Shown piece after piece: positions 23,923 to 33,933 of a stretch of 64,000 bases of DNA (position 1 is the first letter of the stretch; each line of letters starts with the position of its first letter). This DNA comes from Reticulascus tulasneorum (taxonomy: Eukaryota > Ascomycota > Sordariomycetes > Glomerellales > Reticulascaceae), in NCBI GenBank assembly GCA_001557505.1, contig LSAX01000005.1, positions 806,001 to 870,000 of the forward strand, written 5' to 3'. The position numbers and the translations under genes were made by a program. The notes beneath the pieces are model-generated. The model was not told the origin of the DNA and did no database searches. It saw only the letters and a list, made by a program, of their open reading frames with translations.

Positions 23923-25046
23923 TCTGAATATGTAGGTTGGTCCAGACTGCGAGAGGTGCAAAACGAAAAAGGCTGTCTGGTGGGCAACTGGTATCAAAAC
24001 TACAGTTTATGTTTTAATAGCCTATGTCTTCGTAGATGACTTGCTGTTCGTAATGGACTTGAAGTCTTGGGACTCGCTTTATGTACTAGTTCTGGTGCAG
24101 TTCCCCCTGGGGTCCAGAAGCCACTCGGCTTTCGAAAGTTCAATATATCACTATCACATACGCCGTGCATCTTCAGCCCCCTGGACCCATGCGATATTTG
24201 GTATTGCGAATCAGCATGGCCGAGCAAGGGACATACGCAACTGTACAAGATGCAACGGATATCGGCCCAATTCACTGTTTTCGGCTTGTCCATTGAATTT
24301 GCGTAGGGCGAATGCGTGACTGCGCCAATAGCACAGGTTGTAAACAATCCTGGCGCAAATTAAAGTAACATTGTCCAAGTCGAAATCGGGCGTAATTGGT
24401 GCCCAAAATATCTTACCCAAGACGGGCTTCCACTGTTTAGAGCAGCGTATTCAATACGCCTTCTGCGCTCATACACTCTCATGAAGTCTCACGTCAGATG
24501 AGCATGACCATTTGCGATAGAAGGGGCATGGATTCAAGGTTGCAAGTTTTCGATCGGATCCATAGACACACCATTGATGTAACCAAAGTTCCAAGGGCGT
24601 ATTCGCTTCTGCATAGCGCTGCGTATACGCTGCGTATACGCTGCCCCTATGAGTTACAACCCATCCTTCAGTGCTACCTACGAACCCTACACCGAGTTCC
24701 CGGTCCACGAATACATATGCAATGCAGAATCCTAACGAGTCTTTTCTCTGGTAAGATTTTATATCGTCTACCTAACGAGTCTTTTCGTGCCTAGCCACCG
24801 CCACATACGATTTGCGATCCATGCTATACTTGCGCTTTCTGATCCTTTAATGTCCAATTGAACTTTTGAACAGCTAGTTATCATGGAAGCTGCATATAAG
24901 TGACCTGTCGCATTTTCACTCCTACGACAAAAAGGAAATTCATCCGGTGGCTGGATCCCGCTCGCTTGCAGTCGCAATGGACGGAAGATCACAACACACC
25001 AACGGTTGGAACTTCAATATTTTGATTCGGTAATAATTAGAACGGT
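23923..25046. other. intergenic, short repeats, no gene
   Basis: About 1.1 kb with only short frames. It holds a tandem palindrome (gcgtatacgc twice, 24621-24641) and a 16-bp direct repeat (cctaacgagtcttttc at 24731 and 24771). Composition is fairly AT-rich. No recognisable product or transposon domain. Confidence 0.45.
24731..24787. repeat. 16-bp direct repeat, 40 bp apart
   Basis: The word cctaacgagtcttttc occurs at 24731 and again at 24771. The intervening DNA is AT-rich. Two copies only, so this may be a small duplication or a footprint of an excised element. Confidence 0.7.
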
Positions 25047-25395
25047 ATGGTCTTGCTCGGGCTTCTTGCGGCCTTGGTTGCTGCTCCGGGGGTCTTTGCC
25101 CAAGGTGGACTATTACATTTCAACTGGAGCACGACGTGCACCGCCAACACGTCTCCAGGTGCTGCAGCGGCAGCGTTTGCATTCGAGACGGCAAACCATG
25201 CGGTTCCCAATTCCGCCTTTTAACGCCGTACCTTCCAACTTCTCCAGAGAACTTGCCCCTGGTACTCTGATGAAGGTCGAGGTTAGCACGGACGTGCATT
25301 CATTCATCATGCTATGGCCTGACTTATTGGTTCGTCTCACCTTGTATACCTTACGCTCGGCGATGCGAATCCTTCTGCTTGGACCTGGTGATTAA
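25047..25395 (+). pseudogene. broken gene for a secreted protein
   Basis: From the ATG at 25047 runs a 58-residue frame with a good signal peptide (MVLLGLLAALVAAPGVFAQG) followed by a mature-looking segment (HFNWSTTCTANTS, AAFAFETANHA) and a stop at 25221. A second frame immediately takes over with PSNFSRELAPGTLMKVEVST, and a third with LTLGDANPSAWTW before its stop near 25398. Text of this kind (APGTL-KVE...) recalls fungal secreted alpha/beta-hydrolases from memory, but I cannot confirm the family. I read it as a gene inactivated by frameshifts and truncation. An undetected intron is the alternative. Confidence 0.45.
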
Positions 25396-25462
25396 TTGTG
25401 CCACCTCTACCAGTAAATCTGAGGGTGGAATTAAAACAACGATCTATATTCGTTGCCGTCAA

Positions 25463-27194
25463 TCAGAGCTGGATCTTGGCCATCTCAAACGGCCACTTCA
25501 ACCACGGGCGCCACTCCTCATCCAACTGCTCATAGATTCTCGTCAACAGCCTCTTTCTAAACCCATTCAAATACCAATTGTCCTCAAGTGGCTCAAGAAG
25601 CAGACAATAATGTGCCAAAAGTACCAATGCTGCCGGGTCTCTGTCCGTCAGCTCCTCAAGAAAGTCCATCGATAGCTTCGTTGGCCAGATTTGCACCGCC
25701 GTCCACACAGCATAAGTACCGCGATCACGAGCTATTCGTGCTTTTTTAAAGGCATTGTTGAGCTCAAGGAGTGCGCCCGGCCATGGACTGACATATCCGC
25801 TCTCTCTCTTTCGTGAGAGAGGCTCCCTTCCGAAGTGTGGAATCTCGTTGAAAAGTTTAAAGAACTGCTTGGTATATGGATTCTCTGGATCTGGATCTGG
25901 TAATGGCAAGGGACCGAAGTTCTCATCCTGTAGACCTTCCTCCACGAGGGGTCGAAGGATTCCGGTGGCAAGAGCCTGCTGTACCTACATATTCTGGGAG
26001 TTAGCGTCTTTCAGAATCATATGAGCCTCCCAACATGTCGTAACTCAGGAGATCTTCAAAGGGAACTGGAAGCAAAAGTGCACATACCATATAGAACATA
26101 CTACAACTCGAGCGACTGATCTGAAGCCACACAGGAAGTCCCGATTCGTGCTTTCCTCTTACAAACAGGAGATCATCGTCTAGTTCTTCGGACGCGAAGC
26201 AATGGATAATAAGGAGATTTGAGAATGCTAGCAATCCGTTGCAGTTCTCATTGGTAGGGTTTGCAACAGCGTCACGGAACAAGGGGAGTCCCTGATCCTG
26301 GTGGCTGGCTGCTGCCATTCGATAGTGTTGTCGATGACATGGCAACAGGTATGCGAGGTGCAATGCCGAGCAGGCAAGTATAGCGTGTTTCAAGAAGTCA
26401 TGTTGATACGACATCTGCGGTATGACCATCTGCCATAGCCTTTTGCTCTCCGGATTGCGAGTGATGGTCTGATGTGTCGACTGTATGAAGTGGTTGTAGA
26501 GAGCAATCTCATTTGTGTTCCAAGACGAAGGCGGAGGCTCCACAGCGATCTCATCCAGAAGGCGTCCTAATGTGGGTGTCAGAGGAACAGGCACAGGCTC
26601 TGGCTTCACTCTGAAGTATCTGAGTTGGTTTCCGCGAAAGAACGTCTGTAAAGTCACGGGGTGCCAGTGGGCAGCCTGGTCCCCGATAAGATCCTTGTGC
26701 ACGGTAGCCCAGTGGTTCTTCATACGCTTGACAGTGATACAAAGGTGGTTACATTCATTTGCTGCACATGCGAGGCCCTTCTCAATAGGGAGCAGGGACA
26801 CGGGAGAATCGCTGGGTGCAGGCAAGACAACATCGGCGGGGTCGGCAAGATCAAGGTTATCTGTGGACTCTAACAACTGTTGGCGGTCTGACCGATAGAT
26901 AGAGTGCAAATTCTTCAGGTGTCTAGATATTGCAGAGGGCTGTATAGCGTATCGGCACTTTTTGCACACCAAGACCCGATAAGCTGGAAGGTACTGGAGC
27001 AACTTGGAAGAGACGGTCATGCGTTTGCCGGTGGCTGGAGACATGACGCAGAAGAGGCCAGGCTGCTTGTGTACGTCGTTGTTCAACACTGCTGACTGGA
27101 ACGGGATGTGAGGTTCTTTTCCAATACGCCCGGATCCGATCTCAGAACAGCTGGTGCCGTTCTTGAAGTGGGGATGGGGCAAATGAAATCGCAT
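25463..27194 (-). CDS. OrsD-type finger protein with fungal TF-like C-terminus (2 exons)
   Basis: Protein of 542 residues; exons 27194-26088 and 25984-25463, intron with GTATGT donor, CGCTAAC branch site and TAG acceptor. The N-terminal part has a finger of OrsD/DUF3505 type: C77-x2-C80 (LVCKKCRYAI), then H92 and H97 (AISRHLKNLH). A second cysteine/histidine cluster (GLACAANECNHLC ... HWATVH) follows near 137-165. The C-terminal half (SYQHDFLKHAILACSALHLA) resembles the regulatory half of Upc2-like fungal transcription factors. Probably a nuclear regulator. The usual Zn2Cys6 cluster is absent. Divergent from the flavoprotein at 27.7 kb. Start could instead be an internal Met (about 51 or 59). 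Confidence 0.78.
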
Positions 27195-27698
27195 GGGTAA
27201 TTATGGAGACGAATATGCATCTAGTGCCACCGCCCCTTGCCTAACTCCGGAGAACCGGAGAATTGGCTTACCAAATCACGGTGCCGTTCTCTGCTGTGAA
27301 TGGGTTGTGGGTTTCGCTCACAGGGATGGGAGATAGGCTAACGGGCCTCGCGCGCGGGAGAGACTCGCGCGGGAAAGACTCGTACTTTTGTAAGCACTTC
27401 GAAGTGTGTTGCTATTGCTAACCCAAGATGCCAAGGCCGAGGCCGACTTGAGGGCACGAAGCTGCTTCTTTTAAAAACATTCATTTTCGCATCGAAATCA
27501 CAACATGGTCTTCATTGCTTGTTCTCGTTACCTATCTATCTCAACACTCAAACTCTTTGGGCTTCGAACTCTGCTGATCGGTTGAGTCTTGTCTGTCAGA
27601 CCTTTCGTCACCTTATCAAGTCTTATTAGCAACACCAAAAACACCTTGTACAAAAATCGACCACCCCTCTCGATAAATATCAATCACAAACGCTAAAC
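27195..27698. promoter_or_regulatory. divergent promoter region, OrsD-finger/AMID-like genes
   Basis: About 500 bp between divergent genes. The 250 bp before the plus-strand ATG are pyrimidine-rich with CTATC-type words, like fungal transcription start regions. No clear TATA box. Confidence 0.5.
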
Positions 27699-28865
27699 AT
27701 GCACAACATCCTCATTCTAGGAGGAAACATCGCGGGTGTTTCCACAGCACACTACCTCCTTCGCCATGTTCTTCCTCTCCTTAACTCGACCAGCGACAGT
27801 CCATCCTACAAAGTTACTCTTGTCTCTCCGAACGACCACACCTACTTCAAAACAGGAGCTCCACGGGCTTTGATTGCCGACTCAAAAGAAAAGCTCTTTG
27901 CTGTCTTTGCCTCGATTCCTGATGCTTTTGCCGTCTATCCTCCGTCGCAATTCACATTTGTTGTCGGTCTAGCTGTTGGTCTTGATGAAAGCAAGAAGAC
28001 AGTGCGTGTCAAGCTCGTGGAGGGACAGGACATCCAAGAGGTGACATATGATTCTCTTGTCATCGCGACAGGCACAAAAGCCAACAGCCCCCTCTGGACC
28101 ATCCACAACTCCTTCTCCGAAACTAGTGCAGCATTCGAAGATCTCAATGCCCGGATTGCAACAGCCAAGTCAGTCGTAATCGGAGGAGGTGGAGCTGCAG
28201 GCGTCGAAACCGCCGGAGAAATAGCCCACACCTACAAATCTCAAAACAAAGACATCACCATACTCTCGGGCGCGAAGGGTCTGCTTCCAATCTTACAAGA
28301 CGCCACCATTTCCCGAAGTGCAGAGACACAACTCAACGCCCTCAACGTAAAGGTTGTGCACAATCTTCGGGTGACGTCGACCACTCCTCTTCCCGGTGGC
28401 AAAACAGAGCTCCTCTTCGACGACGGCACAAAGAAAACAGTAGATCTCTACATCGATTGCACAGGCGGCCGCCCGGCAACCTCCTTCCTCCCCCCCTCGT
28501 GGCTCGACCCCCGCACCCGCGTCATCACCGACGGAACCACACTCCGCACTCCAACTCCACACGTCTACTCCCTCGGTGATGTGGCATCATATTCCGCAGG
28601 CGGAGTTCCAGATTCAGCTTGGCCACACCCTGCGCTGGGATACTCAATCTATACTGATCTTGGGGGCAAAGGAGGACTGAAGGAAAAGACATTCAAGTCG
28701 CCTGACACACTAATGCTTGTGGTACCCATTGGGCCTAATGGTGGAGTGGGATCGGTGTTTGGGTGGAGGGTCCCGAGTTGGCTTGTATGGTTGGTTAAGT
28801 CGAGGACTTTTTTCCTGCAGAAGGCTCCTGGGGTGGCTACAGGCGCGGAGGTTCAAAAAGCTTAA
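27699..28865 (+). CDS. AMID-like FAD/NAD(P)H oxidoreductase
   Basis: Intronless 388-residue flavoprotein of the pyridine nucleotide-disulfide oxidoreductase fold, closest in layout to AMID/AIF2 (FSP1-like) NAD(P)H dehydrogenases. The FAD Rossmann motif is LGGNIAGVSTAHYLL (residues 7-21). The NAD(P) motif is VIGGGGAAGVETAGEI (about 157-172). The second FAD-binding motif is VYSLGDVA (about 288). No redox-active CxxC pair is visible, which fits AMID and not thioredoxin or glutathione reductases. No obvious targeting peptide or membrane segment. Expected role is electron transfer from NAD(P)H to quinone-type acceptors. Physiological substrate not determinable. Confidence 0.88.
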   Translation: MHNILILGGNIAGVSTAHYLLRHVLPLLNSTSDSPSYKVTLVSPNDHTYFKTGAPRALIADSKEKLFAVFASIPDAFAVYPPSQFTFVVGLAVGLDESKKTVRVKLVEGQDIQEVTYDSLVIATGTKANSPLWTIHNSFSETSAAFEDLNARIATAKSVVIGGGGAAGVETAGEIAHTYKSQNKDITILSGAKGLLPILQDATISRSAETQLNALNVKVVHNLRVTSTTPLPGGKTELLFDDGTKKTVDLYIDCTGGRPATSFLPPSWLDPRTRVITDGTTLRTPTPHVYSLGDVASYSAGGVPDSAWPHPALGYSIYTDLGGKGGLKEKTFKSPDTLMLVVPIGPNGGVGSVFGWRVPSWLVWLVKSRTFFLQKAPGVATGAEVQKA

Positions 28866-29640
28866 GCTGTAAGTTTGTTGTGGTTGTGTCAAATGAGTAG
28901 ATTGTGCTGCTATCAAGTAACACTACTACTACCGGTATAATTTAAAGGAAACTATAGAATAAGCGATAGAAATTTGTCTTACACGTCCTATCGGTATTGT
29001 TCGAGTGATGAATAAGCACCGTGGGATGTCCGTTATAGGGGTGATACTCGGCAGCTCTAACATCACATTCTCTCCTTAATCCGGTTGATCAGCATGGCCT
29101 ATTTAGCTGTGGAATCCGTTTTTGATATAAATTGTTAATACGAAGTCAGTCTAGGTATGGTATTATCTGTCTTAAAAGTCGATACTAGGTACCATGCCTG
29201 CAACCCTTGATCCGTACATGACCAGCCGTTTCTTGATCGAAGGATTGTGGAGCTTGCGCTGGATGCTGCCTGTCAGACGCCGGGTGCTTCTTTGTCGGAG
29301 AAGTGCGGAGTCCGCAATGCCAACTTGGGAGAACGCAAGGCGTCAAAGTCACCAGCGTGGCCAACCTGTAAACTCTCGTGACTCACATAAGTAAATGGTT
29401 GTCCAAGAATCGTATTAACAGCAAGGTTCTATATAGTGTTGCCTTGCCAGAGGCTTTTAGCTTTGAACTTTCGTTATAATCTCACAGCCATAACCCTCCA
29501 GATAATGCGAGGAGGATATCTCATGTCTCCCTCCAACGCCTAATTACTCAATACATACTCCGGAGCTGGTGAGATAATGCGCCGGATAGGAGCGCTTATT
29601 ACTATGGTTGTCCATACCACAGCATGACGCGAAGCTTCGC
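28866..29640. other. convergent intergenic region
   Basis: Lies between the 3' ends of the flavoprotein and HET genes, AT-rich. A 66-residue frame at 29194-29394 has no recognisable features. A 12-bp palindrome gcgaagcttcgc lies at 29629, just past the HET stop codon. Confidence 0.45.
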
Positions 29641-31944
29641 TCATCGTATCGTCACCGACTGCTCTGCGTCGTGCCCCTTCTTACTCTCAATAACATCGTC
29701 AATACAGACTCCTACGATCTTGTATTGACCCATGGGGCGGTTTCTACAGATTAGCATGTTCCCCGAACCCATTGTTTTCACGTAGCCGTAGTCTCTTATC
29801 ATATCCGTGACGTCGTGGCTGAAATCATCCCTCACCATGGCCCTGCCTTTGGGCCACGGTAGCTTAGGCATCACGGGTTTGCCGAGTTTTGTGCTTCTGC
29901 AGCTGGAGGCGTATGCCTTGTACGAATTGACGTCGCCTCCGAAGGCCATCAGCTTGAAGACCTTCTCGGGCTTCCCCGTACTGGTGACATCTCTGACCTG
30001 CACGAGCCCCAATCCGTCACTGAGAGTGACTCTGTTGTGCTTGTCCACAGCCATGGTTGCGCCACCGAGGAAGCTACCCTCGACCGCGGTCAAACCTGTA
30101 AAGATAAAAGAAAAGGGAGCGGTGATCGTGCAGCCACAGTTCACGCGGACTGTGCACATAATGTTCTTGGTGCTATCGTTGTGGAGACGGGAACCGCATT
30201 TCGTTATGCTCGACATCATGTAGTTCATCGACCAGTTGTGGATTCTGATGTGGTGCGGATGTGGGTTTTCCCAAGGGGTGCCGCTCACGCATCTGTCTTT
30301 CCAGTCTGCAGGCTTTGCCTCGGGGTTGTTGACTGACCAACTCGGTTGGAGGGTTTTGAGAAGTCGCCGGCGATATCTCGGAAGGTTGCTGCATCCGGGG
30401 TCCAGTATACATCCCAAGATCGTCGCACATTGCGCCAGTATCCTGCCCGTCTCGTCTTTTACGATTTCCCTGACTTGATCATATGTGGGAATCGGTTGGC
30501 TGCTAAAAAGTCCAGTGCTTACTTTTTTCCCGCAGTTGCACCCCTTGAAGATGAACTGATAATTGTCATAATTGGCGTCTTGCTGACTGAGAGAGATCGT
30601 CATGTACTGTCGGGGGGTCCCGTTGAGCCCTGTCACTGCGTTCGCTTTCGCCAGCGCTGTGTTGGGCTTCAAAATCCCCAGTCTAACGACCCCTGCGAAG
30701 CAGTCAGTAGTTCGGAGTTTGCCTGAAGTGGTCATTGCTGGTATCCAGTCCCATGACCCCCTCTCCTTGCTGCTGATTGCGAGCCTCGTCCATGCGTAAC
30801 CCGTTTTGATAGATAGCTGCTTAAAAAAAGCCAACGAGAGTTCTCCGATGTCGTTGCCCTGCATCTCTTTCTTGATCTCCTCCTGTGTGAAGAGCCCGTT
30901 GAACACGCCCAATAAGCCCTTGAAGAGGTCACCGTCTGGTCCGTCTTTCTTGCCACATTCCCTTGGTGTTATAGATATGGCCGAGAAGATATTGCTGATC
31001 CCCTTGTGATTTTCGCGCCACCAAAGGGGACCTCCGTTGACGATGTCCGTTCTCGCTCCGCTAATTCCTTTGACCTGCGTCTGTAGCGTGTCGAGTGATT
31101 CTCGGTCCTCGATTATGGTCCTTAGGATCGCGTCGACTGATTCGGGTATAACTTCTCTACTTCGTCTTATCCACTTCTCCAGCTTCAACGCCTTGTCCCA
31201 AGAGTCAGTGGCGAGGTCTATCCAGGCATCAAGCCGTCCTATCTTGGCCATGTTCTGTTCATTTATGCCCCACATGGCTATGTTCCGCCCGAGTAACATC
31301 TCCTGGAAAGTCCACACTCTGGAGAAATACAAGTTGTGGAACACCGACCTAACGCGCTTGATACACGTTGAGTAGCAGTTCAGTACGCCCGGTTCGATGG
31401 CGGCGGACTTGACAATTGCCTTTTCGATGTCGAAGGTCCACTCGCTCTGTTTCGCCCAGCGGGACAGGCGCCCGGCCAGGTTCTCAGTTAGCCTGGCGTC
31501 CGAGACAAGCGAAGCCGCTCCCATATTGTATAGGATGTGGTCGAGGAACTTGAGGTCGTTCACAATATCCTGCGGATCCCAAACGTCCACCATGTCGATC
31601 ATGATGTGGCACTGTCTGGCGTTCATGTAATACCAGTACATTCTTGGGAGCTCAATTTCCTTCTCGCTGCTGTCCTTCTGGTTTATGCACACGCAGTCCG
31701 CCCAGAGATATTTTAAATTGCATTTGATCATTAGCCTCTTGATGTCTTGGATCCAATGCTTGGGTATCCTCACAGGCCAGTTAACGCCCGGGATTCCGCA
31801 TTCGTATTCAGGTACTTCATCGCCCCATCGGTAGGAGATGATGTCGAAGTGGTCTACCGCTTCATATCGGGGGTCAATGACCGAGAGTTTCCCGCCGATC
31901 TGTTTGATCAGTCTCATGGGGAACCTAGGTTGGTGGGCGGCCAT
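29641..31944 (-). CDS. HET-domain protein
   Basis: Intronless 767-residue protein with an N-terminal heterokaryon-incompatibility (HET) domain. The conserved blocks are FDIISYRWGDE (about residue 33) and LKYLWADCVCINQKDS (about 78). HET proteins are cytoplasmic allorecognition or programmed-death factors whose N-terminal domain resembles TIR folds. The remaining residues carry no repeats I can name (no WD40, ankyrin or TPR pattern), so the recognition partner is unclear. Cysteine pairs in the C-terminal half (FKGCNCGKK, VNCGCT) are unusual and could bind metal. Neighbouring small gene at 32.9 kb starts with a HET-like N-terminus. Confidence 0.9.
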   Translation of the reverse strand: MAAHQPRFPMRLIKQIGGKLSVIDPRYEAVDHFDIISYRWGDEVPEYECGIPGVNWPVRIPKHWIQDIKRLMIKCNLKYLWADCVCINQKDSSEKEIELPRMYWYYMNARQCHIMIDMVDVWDPQDIVNDLKFLDHILYNMGAASLVSDARLTENLAGRLSRWAKQSEWTFDIEKAIVKSAAIEPGVLNCYSTCIKRVRSVFHNLYFSRVWTFQEMLLGRNIAMWGINEQNMAKIGRLDAWIDLATDSWDKALKLEKWIRRSREVIPESVDAILRTIIEDRESLDTLQTQVKGISGARTDIVNGGPLWWRENHKGISNIFSAISITPRECGKKDGPDGDLFKGLLGVFNGLFTQEEIKKEMQGNDIGELSLAFFKQLSIKTGYAWTRLAISSKERGSWDWIPAMTTSGKLRTTDCFAGVVRLGILKPNTALAKANAVTGLNGTPRQYMTISLSQQDANYDNYQFIFKGCNCGKKVSTGLFSSQPIPTYDQVREIVKDETGRILAQCATILGCILDPGCSNLPRYRRRLLKTLQPSWSVNNPEAKPADWKDRCVSGTPWENPHPHHIRIHNWSMNYMMSSITKCGSRLHNDSTKNIMCTVRVNCGCTITAPFSFIFTGLTAVEGSFLGGATMAVDKHNRVTLSDGLGLVQVRDVTSTGKPEKVFKLMAFGGDVNSYKAYASSCRSTKLGKPVMPKLPWPKGRAMVRDDFSHDVTDMIRDYGYVKTMGSGNMLICRNRPMGQYKIVGVCIDDVIESKKGHDAEQSVTIR

Positions 31945-32875
31945 GGTTGAGCTCGGTGTTGGGAGAACTGCGCTGTGCCAGTGATACGGACGATGCCAAA
32001 GATTCAGGTTCCTCGCCTTGGTCGAGGTGCAGTTGGAGTCGGATACTGATGGGGTATCACACGACGGTATCTGCGATTAAGACAAGCAAAAAGCGAGGAC
32101 AGAAGAGTCGCCAGGCAGCGCACCGAGGATCCCCTTTCTTTTGAAATAAATCGCACATATGGCAAAAATAGAAGCCTCCCTGTCGGCCAACTAATGATAT
32201 TATTTGTTGCGGGATCAAAAATGGCTTCCCAATTTCCTAGCATCTGCAGGTAGGCGCCTGTTGTTTCAAGAACTCCAAAGCTGATAGGCCAGATCTCAAA
32301 ATGTGTCGCCCGCAAGGCAGGTAGTTGCCTTGTTGCCTCTTTCTTTTAGATGAACTTCTCAGGGATGGCCAATCGACGATTAACTCTTCAGCCACCACAG
32401 CATTTCGTCCTTCTACCAACATTATAAGTCGGCTAATCATTAGTGTGTAAACGAATTCTGTGAGAGGGTAGTCCCAGTACTGTGAAGAAGACTTGATATA
32501 CCACATGTTCGCTTGCGCCCAGCTTACCAATCCCGGAAGCGTCGCCGTGAAGGAACCACTGATTAACCAAAATCGAGCATGAGGTGAAGCAAAGACGTAG
32601 CGGAGTCAAATTTCTGGGTTTCCAAGCCTTTCGTGTTGAGGGTTGGATTTAGCGCTTTGGAAGAATATGTTTGGCCGGAGCCTTACCTTCACCCATCACC
32701 TCACCCCCACGTAAGCACTCAGCTGAGCTCTGCCAAGACCAATTAAAATGCGGGTGTATTTCACTATTCTTCCCGTGGTATTCGAAGCCTTGCCTCTATT
32801 TGACCACTTTCGCATAGCAAATCCGGCATTTCTTCATTGCCAAAGGATATCAATCCTCGTATCAACTTAGCTAAT
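31945..32875. promoter_or_regulatory. divergent intergenic region, HET gene/small gene
   Basis: About 930 bp without a convincing gene; expected to hold both promoters. Frames at 32004-32530 on the minus strand resemble nothing known. Confidence 0.4.
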
Positions 32876-33541
32876 ATGCGACTGCTCTCCACTTCAGATC
32901 TTAAACTACACGAGTTTGTAGACAAATTAGACTCCTCTTTGCTGCTAAAAGCGTGGTCTGATCCAGTCTTTCAGTTGCGCCACGAGAAACTTTTCGTTGC
33001 GCAAAAGCCGCGTATCCCCAGACACGGGACACCAGGCAAAATCTATGGATTCCAATTCTTCAATATTAACAAGGAAAACGGGTTGAATTCGGGAGTCGAA
33101 TTCAATAACTCGCCGACTGGCGCTTTGATGGGGACCTGGGATGGCGACATATTGCGTCCTGCCGTACGGGACCACGACCGTGCCGAGCTTATTGCAGCGG
33201 CGGAGGTCACATACAGCGCTGCTGATCTTTGCGAATTTGCCTTGATTCTCAAGCATGACATCTCGAACGGGAAGACACAGCTTCTCACTACTGTCGCACT
33301 AGATATCGTCCGAACGGCATCAAGTTATGCTGTTCTTGAGCAGATGTTTGAAACTGAGTCTACCATAGTGGAACGCTTCGATCTTCAGACTGGAGTAGTT
33401 TGTGTCTTGCCCGGACCAAACCCTTCTGGTCATCGAGCTGAGGCAACGAAAACATGGGCATCTAGAGTCCAAATAATTGCTACGTCAGCGATGTTGCACG
33501 ATGAGCGTATTGTGACAAGCATCGCTTTATGGGATTCCTGA
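32876..33541 (+). CDS. hypothetical protein with HET-like N-terminus
   Basis: Intronless frame of 221 residues from the first ATG at 32876. The opening MRLLSTSDLKLHEFVDK is the stock beginning of many fungal HET-domain proteins, but none of the HET blocks follow. The rest (GKIYGFQFFNINKENGLNSG, TYSAADLCEFALILKHD) is compact, mixed in composition and not recognised. Divergent from the HET gene at 29.6-31.9 kb. It could be a HET-derived partner gene, an unrelated protein with a captured start, or a remnant. Confidence 0.55.
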   Translation: MRLLSTSDLKLHEFVDKLDSSLLLKAWSDPVFQLRHEKLFVAQKPRIPRHGTPGKIYGFQFFNINKENGLNSGVEFNNSPTGALMGTWDGDILRPAVRDHDRAELIAAAEVTYSAADLCEFALILKHDISNGKTQLLTTVALDIVRTASSYAVLEQMFETESTIVERFDLQTGVVCVLPGPNPSGHRAEATKTWASRVQIIATSAMLHDERIVTSIALWDS

Positions 33542-33933
33542 AATTGGAATATAATCAGCCAAATATATCCAAGAACGTCGTAATTATAGTCTCTTGACGG
33601 ATTGGATCATAAAGATCTGCTACAGATAAAATAAAAGTTTGGAGCTCTGATGACAACAAATGTCCCTCTAAATGTGACATGGTGAACAGGTTTGTACTAT
33701 GAACAGCATCACAAGTTGCACTTGCGCACAAAACATTTCCAGGTTCAGCTACTGAAAACATTCTCACACATATGGATTGAATCAAGGCATGTAGTAGTTA
33801 ACGATTGATATAGAGCCTAAGAGTGCTAATCTAGCACTGGATACAAATCTACTCCTGACAGCTAATAGTCGAGTCAATCAGCCCCGACCAACTGTAAGAC
33901 ACAGGGCTGCCGAAATCAGCTAGCCAAACGAAT
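33542..33933. other. convergent intergenic region
   Basis: Between the stop codons of the small HET-like gene and the TRAX gene. AT-rich 3' flank; nothing else seen. Confidence 0.5.
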
